The notes beneath the pieces are model-generated. The model was not told the origin of the DNA, did no database searches, and was given only the letters and a program-made list of their open reading frames with translations. Both the position numbers and the translations under genes were made by a program. From contig OX457031.1 of assembly GCA_949752745.1 (NCBI GenBank), forward strand, positions 39,157,502 through 39,221,501: DNA of 64,000 nt, written 5' to 3'. This document shows positions 12,301 through 21,575 of the stretch, piece after piece; position 1 is the stretch's first letter, and every line of letters starts with the position of its first letter. The stretch comes from Protula sp. h YS-2021 (lineage: Eukaryota; Annelida; Polychaeta; Sabellida; Serpulidae).

Positions 12301-15300
12301 TCAATTATTCAAAAAATATTTGCCATAACTGATTCCACTTTTTCTCAGCATGTAAATTCTGCGTGGAGAAAACAATAATTAGGTGATAAGCCAAAAGAAA
12401 TCACAACACATCCGTATTGGTTTTAGCCGGAGTGGTACAGAATGTTTTCACGTCTTTCACGTAGCTTTCATACCATTTTCGTGAGCTTCTCGACAGCATC
12501 ATCAAGCTGGCTGAATTGAGGCACTCTAATCAAGTCGTTGGATTGGCCCACAACTCGTTTTAGTTCCTCTTCATCCGTTTTATTCGTCAAACCCACACCA
12601 ATAATTCGCACCTCATCTTGTTTTAGCTCATTGGCCTGTGGAATGGAGGCAAAACTAGAGCGGTGGAGACACCAGACTTTCCGAATGCGGGTGAGTGCAT
12701 AACTTTGAATCATGAAGCTTTACTTTAGGTTGTCAATTAAGTGATGTCGTACATGTACCGCTAATGTCTGGTCAATCAATTGTAGTTATTAAAATGCATA
12801 TTCATAATTTATAATGTCCTTGTTGTCATATAATCTTATATGCGATGAACGCAATACTCCATGGAATTTCTCCAAAGATTTTCGTTCATACATTACACAT
12901 TATAAGCACTATTTGGAAAGTCATTTTAAACTGGACTCACAGGAATCACTGATTATGACATATGTCATTAGGACTGTGATTATAAGCTTTACTTTTACTG
13001 CCAACTTTTTTCATACTCAAGAAACGTACCAAACTAAACAATTCTTCTGTGTTGTACGTGGCTTTGCCATCAGTGATCAGGACTAGTAAATTTTCCGCGT
13101 CTTCGCGATCTCCTTCCGCCTCGGTAAATAGTTCTTTTGCTACCCGCAGTCCTTCCACAGTGTTTGTATTACCTGCAACAATTCAGTGGAATGGGATTTT
13201 TTTATACGCTGAATAATTTCAAAGTCCTCTATTTTTAACCGTTTTCATGATAATGGTAAACTTTCGTTTTTTTTAATTGAGGGTCTCTAACCGATTTCAA
13301 GATTATGCACAATCTTTCTCTAACGGATTACGATATACAAAGGTCACATGACCATGACCTTGACCCTGGATGTCGAGCTTCAGTCCACGATGTTACTGGC
13401 TGCTGACACCGTACACGTGTTAAAACAAGTAATTGAGCACTATTTCCAGGCCTTTGATGAATAGGGGTTTAAAAAATATTTGAACCTGAATTTGATATTG
13501 ACCTTGAAAGTCAAGGTAAAAAAAAAATTTGCAGATTTTGCGACAACTCATAAATCTCTTCTTAATGCCGTCTTTCTACGGCAAACCCTGTATGAGGAGT
13601 TTTCTGGAAACCACTTTGAGGTCAAAAATACTTTGACCTCAATTTGACCTAGACCTTGAAGGTCAAAGATATTTGCAGATTTCATGATAACTCATCACTG
13701 TCTATCGCTGTACCAAATTTCACCGTCCTACGTCAAATAATGTTTCCTGAAAAATTCCGAGACGGAAAAAAGAAACAAAAAAAAAAAAAAAAAAGGAACA
13801 AACAGCCAGAATTCTTAGCAAAGCATACCCATTTGCAAACTTTGCTTGCAAGTGGGAATAATACGACATGCCTTATGCGGTAAATACATGTCCATTTGTA
13901 CGTAACACTATTGTGGCTATGGAATGGTTGGAGGTTGCAATGGTGCAAGATCTTGCACACACGATGTTGTGATGTATTTACCTCCTGGCATGAAATACGG
14001 AATGTCTGCAACTTCTTCTACCAGTCTGGTTTTGTCATAGAAGTCAGTTAACTTTATTTGAACTTCAGCACTGTAATAAAAGAAACAAGTCATATAAAAA
14101 TTTGCATGCCATTATTTATTCAGTACATAAAACGTACCTTGGAAGCAACTGTCCCAGTAAACATTCCAACGTCGTTCCATCGTCGATTTGAGGTTGTGAG
14201 TTCACAAACACCAACGTGAACTCTGGTTGCAATTTGGTTGTGATTGGTCGCGAGTACAACACAACGCTTTACCAATGTCTTTGACGAAACGCTGAATGGA
14301 CGTTGCGTATTCAACGTTGAATAGGTGTTGCTTTTAGTAGCAGCCAAAACGGAGAGAGAGTGAGAGAGAGAGAGCAAGAGAGGGAATGTCTTCTCAAGAC
14401 TTACGTATTATCAAAAGTAATCACGCCGACCCTCGTCTTATCTTCACCAATATCTAGACTGTTTATAGCGTCTGCGACGAACTGCAGTACTTTGGCCCAG
14501 TTTCCCTCATCGCTGTCGGCTTGTATGCTGCCAGATCTGTCCACCACGAACGCGACATCCAAGTTACAACCTACGAATATACAGTAAAACCCCGGATATG
14601 GACACCCCTCTATTATGGACACCCCTGAATTATGGACAGCATTTTTCAGTCTGTTTCAAAACGCCATAGAGTTCTGTTATATCTAGACCCCTCTATTGTG
14701 GACACCCCTCTATTCAGAATTAGGGACACTCTTTTTACCCCGTAAGTACAGTTACACATTTAAAACAACCCCTCTATTGTGGACATTCAAATTGCTGTCC
14801 ATATGTTGTACGTTGTGTAAACAGCCCCTATCAGCTTCTTACTCGATGGTGTTTGTTTTTTCGCTATTGTATTCTGTGGGTTTTGAGTACTTTATATTGA
14901 ACACAGTGCATGTAAAGACAATAGGTCTTATTACAAAAGATGTGTGCTTAAGGGAGAAGCTTTATACTACTAAAACCTATTGACATGTGCTCCGTCCCTT
15001 AATATTCGTATACAAGAACAAGTAATTCGTTGTCTTTATACTCAGTTAAGATTTTATACAAGGTGTTAAGCATGAATATTGGTGATGTGAAAAGAAAACG
15101 GAACGAACTTTCGCTATCTGATAAAGTTAAAATAATCAAAGCTAGTGATGGAAAAAGTGTAAAAGAAATAGCCAAAGATTTTAGTTGTAGTTGTCAAATA
15201 GAACAGGACCTCGAAATTAGGGACACCCCGCGATTAGGGACAAAGTTCTTCAGTCACTTTTTGTCCCTAATAGCGGGGTTTTAAAATGTAAACCGTGGTT

Positions 15301-15689
15301 TTGTTCAAATTATGGCATACTTCCTGCATTTTCTAACTGACCCATATTCGTGCGGCGACATAGCCTGCACTTCAATACTTATGTGCAAGGACTAACGCAC
15401 CGGTGGGTAAAAAAAGTTATATTAGTGGAATTTTACCAAGTTGGATTGCGGCAAATATCTAAACTTTTCATTTGCCAGATTCCTTTGACTTATGGTACCT
15501 TCCCTGCAACACGGCAGGCGTGCAGTGGTGAGGAGAAGAGTTGTGTGTGGGGATTGGGGGGAAGGGAGCGAGGGGGAGGGGTTCGGCGAAGAGTTGTGTG
15601 GGGATAGGGGAGGAGTAGGGAATGCACTTACCTTGGGCCGCTATGCTCGACACAAAACATAAACAGAAGAGCAGCTGCCACTGCAACAT
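3040..15689 (-). CDS. Secreted triple-vWA, C1q-domain protein (full gene)
   Basis: Exons, 5' to 3' on the minus strand: 15632-15689, 14405-14570, 13982-14070, 13030-13172, 12474-12635, 11977-11983 (tentative microexon), 10428-10578, 10194-10273, 9386-9531, 8838-9002, 7953-8200, 7505-7587, 6001-6143, 4440-4604, 4192-4234, 3799-3881 (tentative), 3572-3737, 3040-3302 with stop TAA. All junctions have GT-AG and matching phases. The product is about 785 residues: signal peptide (MLQWQLLFCLCFVSSIAAQ), vWA1, vWA2, Thr-rich linker, vWA3, Cys linker, C1q. There is no transmembrane segment or GPI-like tail, so it should be secreted. vWA domains bind ligands through a metal at the MIDAS site; C1q domains trimerise and bind microbial or matrix ligands. 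Likely roles are extracellular matrix, biomineral matrix or innate recognition. The function is inferred; the architecture is seen. Confidence 0.87.
3799..3881 (-). CDS. Tentative Cys-rich exon between linker and C1q
   Basis: The preceding exon ends in phase 1 while the C1q exon starts in phase 0, so an exon of 3n+2 nt is expected. An 83-nt candidate fits both phases and stays open, encoding DELRQCDYFNYSCTGGC and further residues to SLKPDSS. Its acceptor lacks a good pyrimidine tract and its donor is GTGAAA, so the boundaries are weak. Another small exon could do the job. Confidence 0.35.
4192..4234 (-). CDS. Cys/Pro linker exon after vWA3
   Basis: This 43-nt exon starts in phase 0 and ends in phase 1. 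It encodes LCPSEEPICPAPTE plus one base. The acceptor GTTGGTCTTGCAG and donor GTACGT are good. Two Cys and several Pro/Glu suggest an extended, disulfide-pinned hinge between the vWA array and the C1q head. Confidence 0.75.
4440..8200 (-). CDS. Thr-rich linker and vWA domain 3 (four exons)
   Basis: Exons are 7953-8200, 7505-7587, 6001-6143 and 4440-4604. The first starts in phase 0 with Val-Cys-Pro-Asp-Thr-Met, then a run of 14 Thr and EPPPSAECG. This is a probable O-glycosylated stalk built on an ACN codon repeat. The vWA domain follows: LDLVLVIDESGSIEDD, VAIVTFGGD, RGGTTNTGAAL, VIVLLTDGKA, VDIVAVGVTPGIDEAF and VDDIVQR. MIDAS residues are intact. Internal phases 2, 1 and 0 match the other two domains. 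The intron between the second and third exons contains a degenerate Tigger element (6,312-7,170), and the last intron contains a tRNA-derived SINE composite. Confidence 0.9.
5037..5064. repeat. (TA)n microsatellite
   Basis: An uninterrupted TA run of about 28 bp in a vWA-C1q intron. Confidence 0.9.
5088..5950 (+). repeat. tRNA-derived SINE composite, copy 1
   Basis: This copy shares with 42,336-43,290 the start GGACATTGTGCC, the phrase CTCACAACCTCTTACTT, the second tRNA-like block and an ending near GACGATAGYCGGC. On the minus strand each tRNA-like block has an A-box-like TAGCTCAAGTGGTTATG and, 35-40 nt later, a B-box-like segment. It lies in the intron before the last vWA3 exon. A TA microsatellite (5,037-5,064) sits just upstream. 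Confidence 0.6.
6312..7170 (-). mobile_element. Degenerate pogo/Tigger DNA transposon in vWA3 intron
   Basis: The termini are inverted: TAGTAAAATCTCAATAACC at the left against GGTAAAGAAACCTCAATAA as the complement of the right, each followed by a GGACACC or GGGACACC block. The minus strand encodes broken remnants of a DDE_1 (CENP-B/pogo family) transposase: a GWFDEF-type helix-turn-helix piece, then NILNMDEMGLLFLALPNKS, matching the family NxDExGLF block that carries a catalytic Asp. Frames are interrupted and a long C-run lies inside. It is a dead insertion. Confidence 0.75.
7434..7467. repeat. (AAT)n microsatellite
   Basis: About eleven AAT units, 38 bp beyond the donor of exon 7505-7587 within the intron (minus-strand sense). 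Confidence 0.9.
8838..10578 (-). CDS. vWA domain 2 (four exons)
   Basis: Exons are 10428-10578, 10194-10273, 9386-9531 and 8838-9002. Key motifs are IMDVALVVDESGSIE (DxSxS), IGLVTFGNE, GGNTNTTGGL (MIDAS Thr), MLILLTDGNS (MIDAS Asp), VRVLAIGVSGGIDEVEL and LTQRIINE. The MIDAS set is intact. Intron phases repeat those of vWA1. The first acceptor (GCTTGTAG) lies at the edge of a minisatellite whose units carry the same acceptor-like sequence. The third exon is followed, five bases into its intron, by a long AT run. The closing donor is phase 0 and leads directly into the Thr-rich linker. Confidence 0.9.
9301..9379. repeat. Long (AT)n microsatellite next to a splice donor
   Basis: About 39 AT units begin roughly six bases inside the intron that follows vWA2 exon 9386-9531. 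The donor itself (GTAGAT) is intact. Confidence 0.95.
10580..11450. repeat. 41-42 bp minisatellite carrying splice-acceptor-like units
   Basis: Units of about 41 bp contain ATGACTCATCCTACAAGCAA and GACGTAAAGCACGCGAACGT. About ten clean copies run from 10,580 to 11,000, then increasingly degenerate ones (ATGATGCA, AGAATGACGTAGAGC) run to 11,450. On the minus strand each unit reads GCTTGTAGGATGAGTCATGA, nearly identical to the authentic acceptor and first bases of vWA2 exon 10428-10578 (GCTTGTAG then GATGCATCATGG). Confidence 0.85.
11977..11983 (-). CDS. Candidate 7-nt microexon joining vWA1 to vWA2
   Basis: vWA1 ends in phase 0 at 12,474, but vWA2 must start in phase 1 at 10,578, so an exon of 3n+1 nt is needed. 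On the minus strand the only good match I found is a pyrimidine-rich acceptor (GTTTTAACACAG), seven bases GCATGTG, then a perfect donor GTGAGT. It would add Ala-Cys plus one base and give Ala-Cys-Gly-Cys before vWA2. The splice signals and phase are seen; use of the exon is inference. Confidence 0.5.
12474..14570 (-). CDS. vWA domain 1 (four exons)
   Basis: Exons are 14405-14570, 13982-14070, 13030-13172 and 12474-12635. The domain runs from GCNLDVAFVVDRSGSIQ (MIDAS motif DxSxS) through GVITFDNT, GGNTNTVEGL (MIDAS Thr), LLVLITDGKA (MIDAS Asp) and RIIGVGLTNKTDEEEL to DDAVEKLTKM. All five MIDAS positions are present, so metal-dependent ligand binding is likely. Internal intron phases are 2, 1 and 0, the same as in the other two vWA domains. 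Length is about 187 residues, normal for the family. A pogo element ends about 11 bp upstream of the first acceptor. Confidence 0.9.
13195..13735. repeat. AGGTCA-rich dispersed repeat in vWA1 intron
   Basis: The intron contains repeated TGACCTTGAAAGTCAAGGT, TTTGACCTCAATTTGACC and CATGACCTTGACCC segments. It belongs to the same family as 1,372-1,620, judged by shared GATAATGGT and GACCTTGACC phrases. Confidence 0.55.
14130..14345. repeat. CAACGT-rich interspersed repeat
   Basis: It begins CCCAGTAAACATTCCAACGT and continues with AACGTGAACTCTGGTTGCAA and TTGGTTGTGATTGGTCGCGA. The element at 17,900-18,121 ends with the complementary motif. It lies in the intron between vWA1 exons 1 and 2. The class is not identified. 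Confidence 0.6.
14352..14383. repeat. (GA)n microsatellite
   Basis: A short impure GAGAGAGTGAGAGAGAG run next to the CAACGT repeat. Confidence 0.8.
14582..15284 (+). mobile_element. Internally deleted pogo/Tigger element in intron 1
   Basis: Termini are CAGTAAAACCCCGGATATGG at the left and, as the complement of the right end, TTAAAACCCCGCTATTAGGG. Inside, at 15,072-15,200 on the plus strand, is the start of a CENP-B/pogo transposase: MNIGDVKRKRNELSLSDKV followed by KIIKASDGKSVKEIAKDFS, the first helix-turn-helix. It then runs straight into the right terminus, so the catalytic part is deleted. Tandem ATTATGGACACCCCT-like subrepeats fill the left end. Confidence 0.8.
15632..15689 (-). CDS. Signal-peptide exon of the vWA-C1q gene
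   Basis: The 58-nt coding part starts at 15,689 and ends in phase 1 at a consensus donor (CAAG then GTAAGTGC). It encodes MLQWQLLFCLCFVSSIAAQ: a Trp/Gln n-region, a hydrophobic core and an Ala-Ala-Gln cleavage region. An upstream in-frame Met would add a non-hydrophobic stretch, so the internal Met is preferred. The next exon supplies the Gly-Cys that opens vWA1. Confidence 0.85.
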
Positions 15690-15764
15690 TGTCCTGTTCA
15701 AAAACAATTTTACGTGTTGAGTACCACACATTGCAAAGTCGTTTAAAAATTTTCACCTTTCAGG

Positions 15765-16395
15765 GGTCAGAGGACGAGATTAGAGACTTTCAGAGGTCAG
15801 GAGGTGAGAGTAGAGACTTTCAGGGGACAGGGTTGAGAGAAGAGAGTTTCAGGGGTCAGGAGGTGAGAGTAGAGACTTTCAGGGGTCAGGGGTGACAGTA
15901 GAGAATTTCAGGGGTCAAGGGTGAGAATTGAGACTTTCAGAAGTCAGGAGGTGAGCGCAAAGACTTTCAGGGGTCAGGGGTGAGATTAGAGAGTTTCAAG
16001 GGTCAGGGGATGGGATTAGAGACTTTCAGGGGTCACGGGGTGAGATAAGAGACTTTCAGGGGTCAGGGGTGAGAATTGAGACTTTCAGGGGTCAGGGGGT
16101 AGATTAGAGACTTTCAGGGGTCAGGGGGTGAGATTAGAGACTTTAAGAGGTCAGGATGTGAGAGCAAAGACTTTAAGGGGTCAGGGGGTGAGATTAGAGA
16201 GTTTCAAGGGTCAGGGAATGGATTAGAGACTTTCAGGGGTCACGGGATGAGATTGGATACTTTCAGAGGCCAGGGGGCCAGATTGGAGACTTTCAGAGGT
16301 CAGGAGGTGAGAGTAGAGACTTTCAGGAGTCAGTTGAGCGAGATTAGGGGTCTTTCAGGGGTCAGGGGGATATTAGGGGCCTTTCAGGGCTTTTT
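15765..16395. repeat. G-rich 30-bp minisatellite upstream of the vWA-C1q start codon
   Basis: About 20 units of GAGATTAGAGACTTTCAGGG plus GTCAGGGGGT, with variants. The array begins about 75 bp upstream of the start codon at 15,689, so it lies in the promoter or 5' UTR/leader region of that gene. Units carry GGGGTCA blocks and G-runs. Confidence 0.9.
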
Positions 16396-16399
16396 GTGG

Positions 16400-17900
16400 A
16401 ACAAAACCTGTCGAGGATCTAGAGCATGCAGAATTATATCATTTCAGCTCTGGCAGCTTTGCAAAGGCTCCGTTTAGATAACCCTGCTCTGTTCAGTGTG
16501 AAAGATGCATTCAAAATTTATGAAAAGTACCGTGCTCTTTTGCTGAAAATACCGTTGCAGTTAATGGTTGGGAAAACACCGCCATGTTAAATTAATTTTG
16601 AAATGATGTATCAATATTTGCACAGCCAAGTAGATGGCCATTCGTTTGCAGAAATTAACTGTGACGAAAATCAACATTAAGGTAAGTAATTACCGCGTAA
16701 TTTATTTACCAAAGTATCCCTTTCTTTACCACAAAAATACACAACTCATAGGTAATGGCTAATATAGCTTGGAAAAAATAATCTGAATACAGCAACATGT
16801 TAATCTTTTTACTGTTAAACGAGAGAAAAAACTAACAACAAGCAATGGAGATATTTTAAAAATAGAAAGAAAACAACTCTTTTAAGTCGATCCTCATTAA
16901 AAAGATTGTCCAGGGACATTGAAACAGCTCAATTTTTGGCGATTCTACATTTACACCCCAGTCTTGTAAAGACGTTCCCGCACACTTGTCTCGAGGTCCA
17001 TTTATTTCAAATTTTAAGAAGTCAGTTGGCGATGTAGATTTCGTTGTTTGACCATTATAATCGGCATTGAGAAAATGCATTTCGCGTGGCGAGAGTGCTC
17101 CAAATAATGAGAAGTATACTTTGTGCTGCTAAACAATGTTAATAGGATGCATCCTCTTTGTTACATGTTTTACATACAAGACAGTTGCATGCAACTGGGC
17201 CAAAGTACATTGCCTGTTAATGGAATAGAAGGAATCATCGTATTATTAACACTTGACATGCCTTTGGCTTGAAAGGGTTATATGAATTTGTGCGAGCAAA
17301 ATTCGTCCTTTTTTTTCTTCTTGACACTTTTTCCGATTTTTTGTGTCTTCTTCTTCTCTGACACTATGGGCCCTACGACCATGAAACTTGGGACTTATGA
17401 AGAGCTTGATCTGAACATGTGCACGTCACTTTTTATTTTCATCATTGATTTCGTATTCTTTGTTACATAGGTACATAGATTGAGAAAATTTTATATTCAA
17501 GGCTAACAAAGAAGAATGTGGAACTGATCGTTTCAACTGTTTTGGAACCGACTGGCGGTTGGTCACCACCCCTCCCCAGCGACAAGCATAGTGTGGTCAC
17601 CTCTCCATCATAGTACCCATGGGTCATCCGGTACCTCAGATATGTATGAAGTCGATTTCCATGAATATTTTTCAAAAGTAGGTGGTAAAAAAACTTGCTC
17701 GATCCTGAAATTCTCGTATTTTACGTCCTTGTCTTGGTCTTTTTTCGCAGTGACCTGTCATGGCTATCATTTCGATAACACGAGAAGCAATAACATGAGA
17801 AGGTTGCTTTTTAGTTGTGTAATGCTATGTTTTGCAACTTCGATTTTTCAACGTCTATTTTTCATCGATTTTCTGACGTTTATTCAACGTTTTACCAAAG
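16400..17900. other. No gene recognised
   Basis: AT-rich DNA with scattered short open frames, none with splice structure or family motifs. A tract from 17,660 (GTGGTAAAAAAACTTGCTCG) leads into the CAACGT-rich repeat. Confidence 0.4.
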
Positions 17901-18121
17901 ACGTTGATTAGATATCCGAGAAAGTGCGTTTTGGTTGCGATCAAAAGCGAAGTATATAAACAACGTTACTTACCCAAAGTCTATTCAAGGTCGTCTCAAA
18001 GACGTTGTTAAGACGTTATTTTATTGCCGCGACCAATGACCGCCCAATTACAACCAGAGTTAATGTTTTGTTTTGCTCAGCTCGATCAAAATTTGGTTTC
18101 ACGTTGGAATGTTCACTGGGT
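17900..18121. repeat. CAACGT-rich interspersed repeat, second copy
   Basis: Rich in GACGTTG/AACGTT words, it contains GGTTGCGATCAAAAGCGAAG and ends ACGTTGGAATGTTCACTGGG. That end is the inverted counterpart of the start of the copy at 14,147. It directly abuts the 25-bp minisatellite. Confidence 0.6.
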
Positions 18122-18127
18122 AATAGC

Positions 18128-18675
18128 ATTTACCGAATGATGTTAGTGGCATACATGCTGAATGACGGTGGTAACATATAGGCTGAATGATGGTAGTGAC
18201 ATACAGGATGAATGAGAGTGGCGACATACAGGATGAATGAGGGATGTGACAGACAGGCTGAATGATGGTAGTGGCATACAAGCTGAATGATGATGGATGA
18301 GGGTAGTGGCATACAAGCTGAATGATGGTAGTGGCATAGACTTTGAATGATGGTAGTGGCATACACGCTGAGTGAGGGTAGTGGCATACAGGCTGAATGA
18401 GGGTAGTGGCATACAGGCTGAATGATGGTGGTGACAGACAGGGTGAATGAGCATAGTGACATACAGGATGAATGACGGTAGTGACAGACAGGCTGAATGA
18501 GGGAAGTGACAGATAGGCTGAATGACGGTAGTGACAAACAGGCTGAATGATGGTAGTGGCATACAAGCTGAATGATGGTAGGACATACAGGGTGGATGAC
18601 GGTAGTGACATACAGGCTGAATGAGGGTAGTGACATACAGGTTGAATGATGGTAGTGACATACAGATTGAATGAT
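18128..18675. repeat. 25-bp minisatellite, left block
   Basis: About 22 units of CTGAATGATGGTAGTGACAT plus ACAGG with base variants. The same array resumes at 21,576. Because 25 is not a multiple of 3 and units lack stops on the minus strand, all three minus frames are open; these are not genes. Confidence 0.95.
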
Positions 18676-21575
18676 TTTTTGTTTTTAATAATAGTTTTAT
18701 TTTCTTAATTACAGGACATAACAAAGACGTACATACAATTAGAGCGGAACGTCACTACATACACAAAAATAGCATTAATTTATTCTCATTCCGCCACCTG
18801 GTTTTTGCACAATTTAACCAATGTTCACACGTAATTCTTCACTTTGTGTAACTAAGTTTTCAAATTGGTAATATTTTTTTGGAATCTCTCTGACGACATT
18901 GGTTTTTTATCAATTACTATTCTTTTAAATATTTCGTTAAGGAGAGAGTACAATGAAAGTTTTTTCTTGTATGTTATGATATGACAAACATATTTTTGTG
19001 AGCAATAGGATCATATGTACTGCCGGGTTATCGGAACCAAAAAGAAATTCTGCACTGCTTGAATTTTGAAATATTACGTTCGTAGATATACAAAATTAAA
19101 TGACTCTTTGGCGAACATTTGCGTGACAGGACATTAGTCAATGCATGAACAATCGTATCTCTCAAATTGGTATCACAATATTTGCATAAATCCTTGTCCT
19201 TTATTTTCCACCTTTTTTAGTTAGTCCCCGTATTGACGATATTATGTATTACTTTGAATTGAAATGATAATACCTTCGGCTCTCTTGTACTTTCCCTACT
19301 CAGGGGTAGGCTGTGATAAATTGTTTCTTCTAATATATTTTCTTCAGCAAACCACATTCTCACCGAGGCTGGTGCAGATGACTCAAGGAACAAAAATTCA
19401 GTATAGAACATTCGACTTTTTGCCATTGAAATATCAATTTTTTTCACTTACGAACCTAAAAACATTACTTTTCAAATCCAATGATGGTCTAGGAGTATTT
19501 TTTACATCTTGTACCAACCCAGAGTGTTTAATAGCGAAATAACCCCTAAGTATCTCAAAAAGTTTGTTCTGATGTGGAAACAATATGTAAACTTTGTAAA
19601 TGATAAGAAAGTTCCATCTGTTTTGATAAGATCTTGGATAAAAACTACCCCCTTAACAAACCAGCCCCTTAAATATGCTTTTACCTTGAACTAGAATTTT
19701 TTTTATTGTTCCACACAATATTTTCCGATTCAAGAGAAATCATGACGTCTTTCGCAAAATCTAATATTCTGCAATAGAATGAGGGAATATATGATAAACA
19801 TGAGGTCTCATAGTCACATCTGAGCAAAAATTTTGGCCCTCAAAAAGGTATAAAAACCTCTTTGGCATAGTGGTTCCAGCCCTCTCCCCTTATTATCCTC
19901 CATATACATTGCATTCTCAAAGCCTTCAAACTGACACTTTACATCAAGGCTTTTAAGACCACCTTAATCATAATCGGTTATTAAAGTACAGTGGAACCTC
20001 GGCATCGGACCACCTCCCTCTTGGGACCACCTCTGAATTAAGGGCACATTTTTTTAGGTCCCGAATGCGCCCCATAGACTTTAATGATTAAGAAAACTCC
20101 CAATTGGGACCACCTCGGATCGGACCACTTCGGGCCGCTTTTTTCGGTCCCGAACCCCCAAAATACCTGAGATCGGACCACTGTCCGTCAGTGGGAAAAC
20201 CACTGTATTTTTGCGGCACATTACTTACAACACTGAGCATGTTGCCGTCTTAGATATTGTTGCTAGGGATTATGGTAGCGAGTGTGTAACCAGACAGGGG
20301 CTTAATTTTGTTATCTATACTTTTGTACCTTGTCTAAACTATAGCGGCTGATCATATACAGACTCGAGACATCTTAATTTATGTGATGGCTATTCTTTTA
20401 GTATTTAAGACGACCCAAATGCCACCGAATTCATAATGACAATTAAATGTCAATTTAAGCACATAAAGGTAATTTAAATAAGAAAAAAAATTGTTAAACT
20501 TTCTGAAAATGGAAAGTAGAGAAAAAAGTTAATAGAAAAAGAAAAGACATTAGTGTCAAAGATAAAATTGAGATAATTAATGTGTTTGGACATCAAACCT
20601 GAATCTGCGGTCAGCATTCAAAATTTTACCCAACTAGGATCAGGTCTCCCAAATGGGACCACCTCTGAAATAGGGCACATTTTATTCGGTCCCAAGGGTG
20701 GTCCTATTTCAGAGGTTCCACTGTACTATGCTTTACTTTTGGTGGTTTGTTGTTCCAAATAAAGTTGTTTAGTACCTTTTGTATTTTCTGCTCAAAATTA
20801 TATTCAATTTCTGTGGATGACATTGAATAGATAAGATTAGAGATGCCGAAGGTTTTTGAAATTGTAATTTTTCCATAATCCTAAGATCCCGTTGAGACCA
20901 TATGTTTAAGATTTTAGAATTTTTTCTAGCCTTGTTTCAAAGTTAATGAGATGCCTTTCTTTGTCGTTTCTTCCCATTTTTATGCCCAACATGTTGAACG
21001 AGTCTCTTTCGACAGACGTGTTATGAACAGTTTCGTCTTTTCTCTGAAAGGGTCTAAAAATATCAAGACAGACTTGTCGGTGTTCAATTTTAAACCTGAA
21101 ATTCCCGAAAACCCGCATAAAGTTTTAGTTAATGTATGGATAGAAATGATATTTCTTAAAAGACACATGCAATCGTCAGCAAACTGTTTCAGCATGTTGA
21201 CTTTAGTACCAATCCGAATGCCTTTAATATCTGCGTTGTTACGGATTTTATCGCCCATCACATCGGCACAAATTATAAATAATAAACAGGAGAGACCGCA
21301 ACCCAGTCTTACTCCACGACCTGGCTAAAACCATTGGCACGAGAATCCATTATTAATAACTCAGCTATATATATTAGAGTAACAACATTTCACTAAGGAG
21401 ATAAAGTCAGGACCCAAGTTACATTCACTGAGGGCTGGGAACATGAAAGGCCATTCAATAGAGTCGAACGCCTTTTCAAAAGTTGAACTAGTACCCCTGC
21501 TTCTCCTACCCGGTCGAAATAATAATCTATTAGCTCTTCTACGAAGCGAATACTTGCACCAATATACCTTCCCTT
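18676..21575 (-). mobile_element. 5'-truncated L1/Tx1-like LINE inserted in the minisatellite
   Basis: It is flanked by a 15-bp target-site duplication TACAGATTGAATGAT (18,661-18,675 and 21,576-21,590), and the minus-strand 3' end has an A-rich tail. Reverse-transcriptase motifs on the minus strand from 21,560: RYIGASIRFVEELIDYYFD, TFEKAFDSIEWPFMF, then MMGDKIRNNADIKG, QFADDCMCLL (catalytic FADD) and FSGISGLKLNTDKS. A C-terminal FQFKVIHNIVNTGTN-type segment lies near 19,220. Frameshifts and stops break the frame. A pogo element (19,989-20,723) is nested inside. Confidence 0.88.
19989..20723 (+). mobile_element. pogo/Tigger element nested in the LINE
   Basis: Inverted ends CAGTGGAACCTCGGCATCGG and, as the complement of the right end, CAGTGGAACCTCTGAAATAG are flanked by TA on both sides, the expected target duplication. 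The plus strand near 20,527-20,600 encodes NRKRKDISVKDKIEIINVF, the start of a pogo/CENP-B-like transposase, after which the frame stops. The rest of the transposase is lost. Confidence 0.85.

Noticed and set aside
15468..15731. Single-exon small secreted protein from the signal-peptide exon
   Set aside because: The frame continues past a perfect splice donor (GTAAGTGC) into low-complexity Pro/Ser sequence; the spliced reading into vWA1 fits phase and family.
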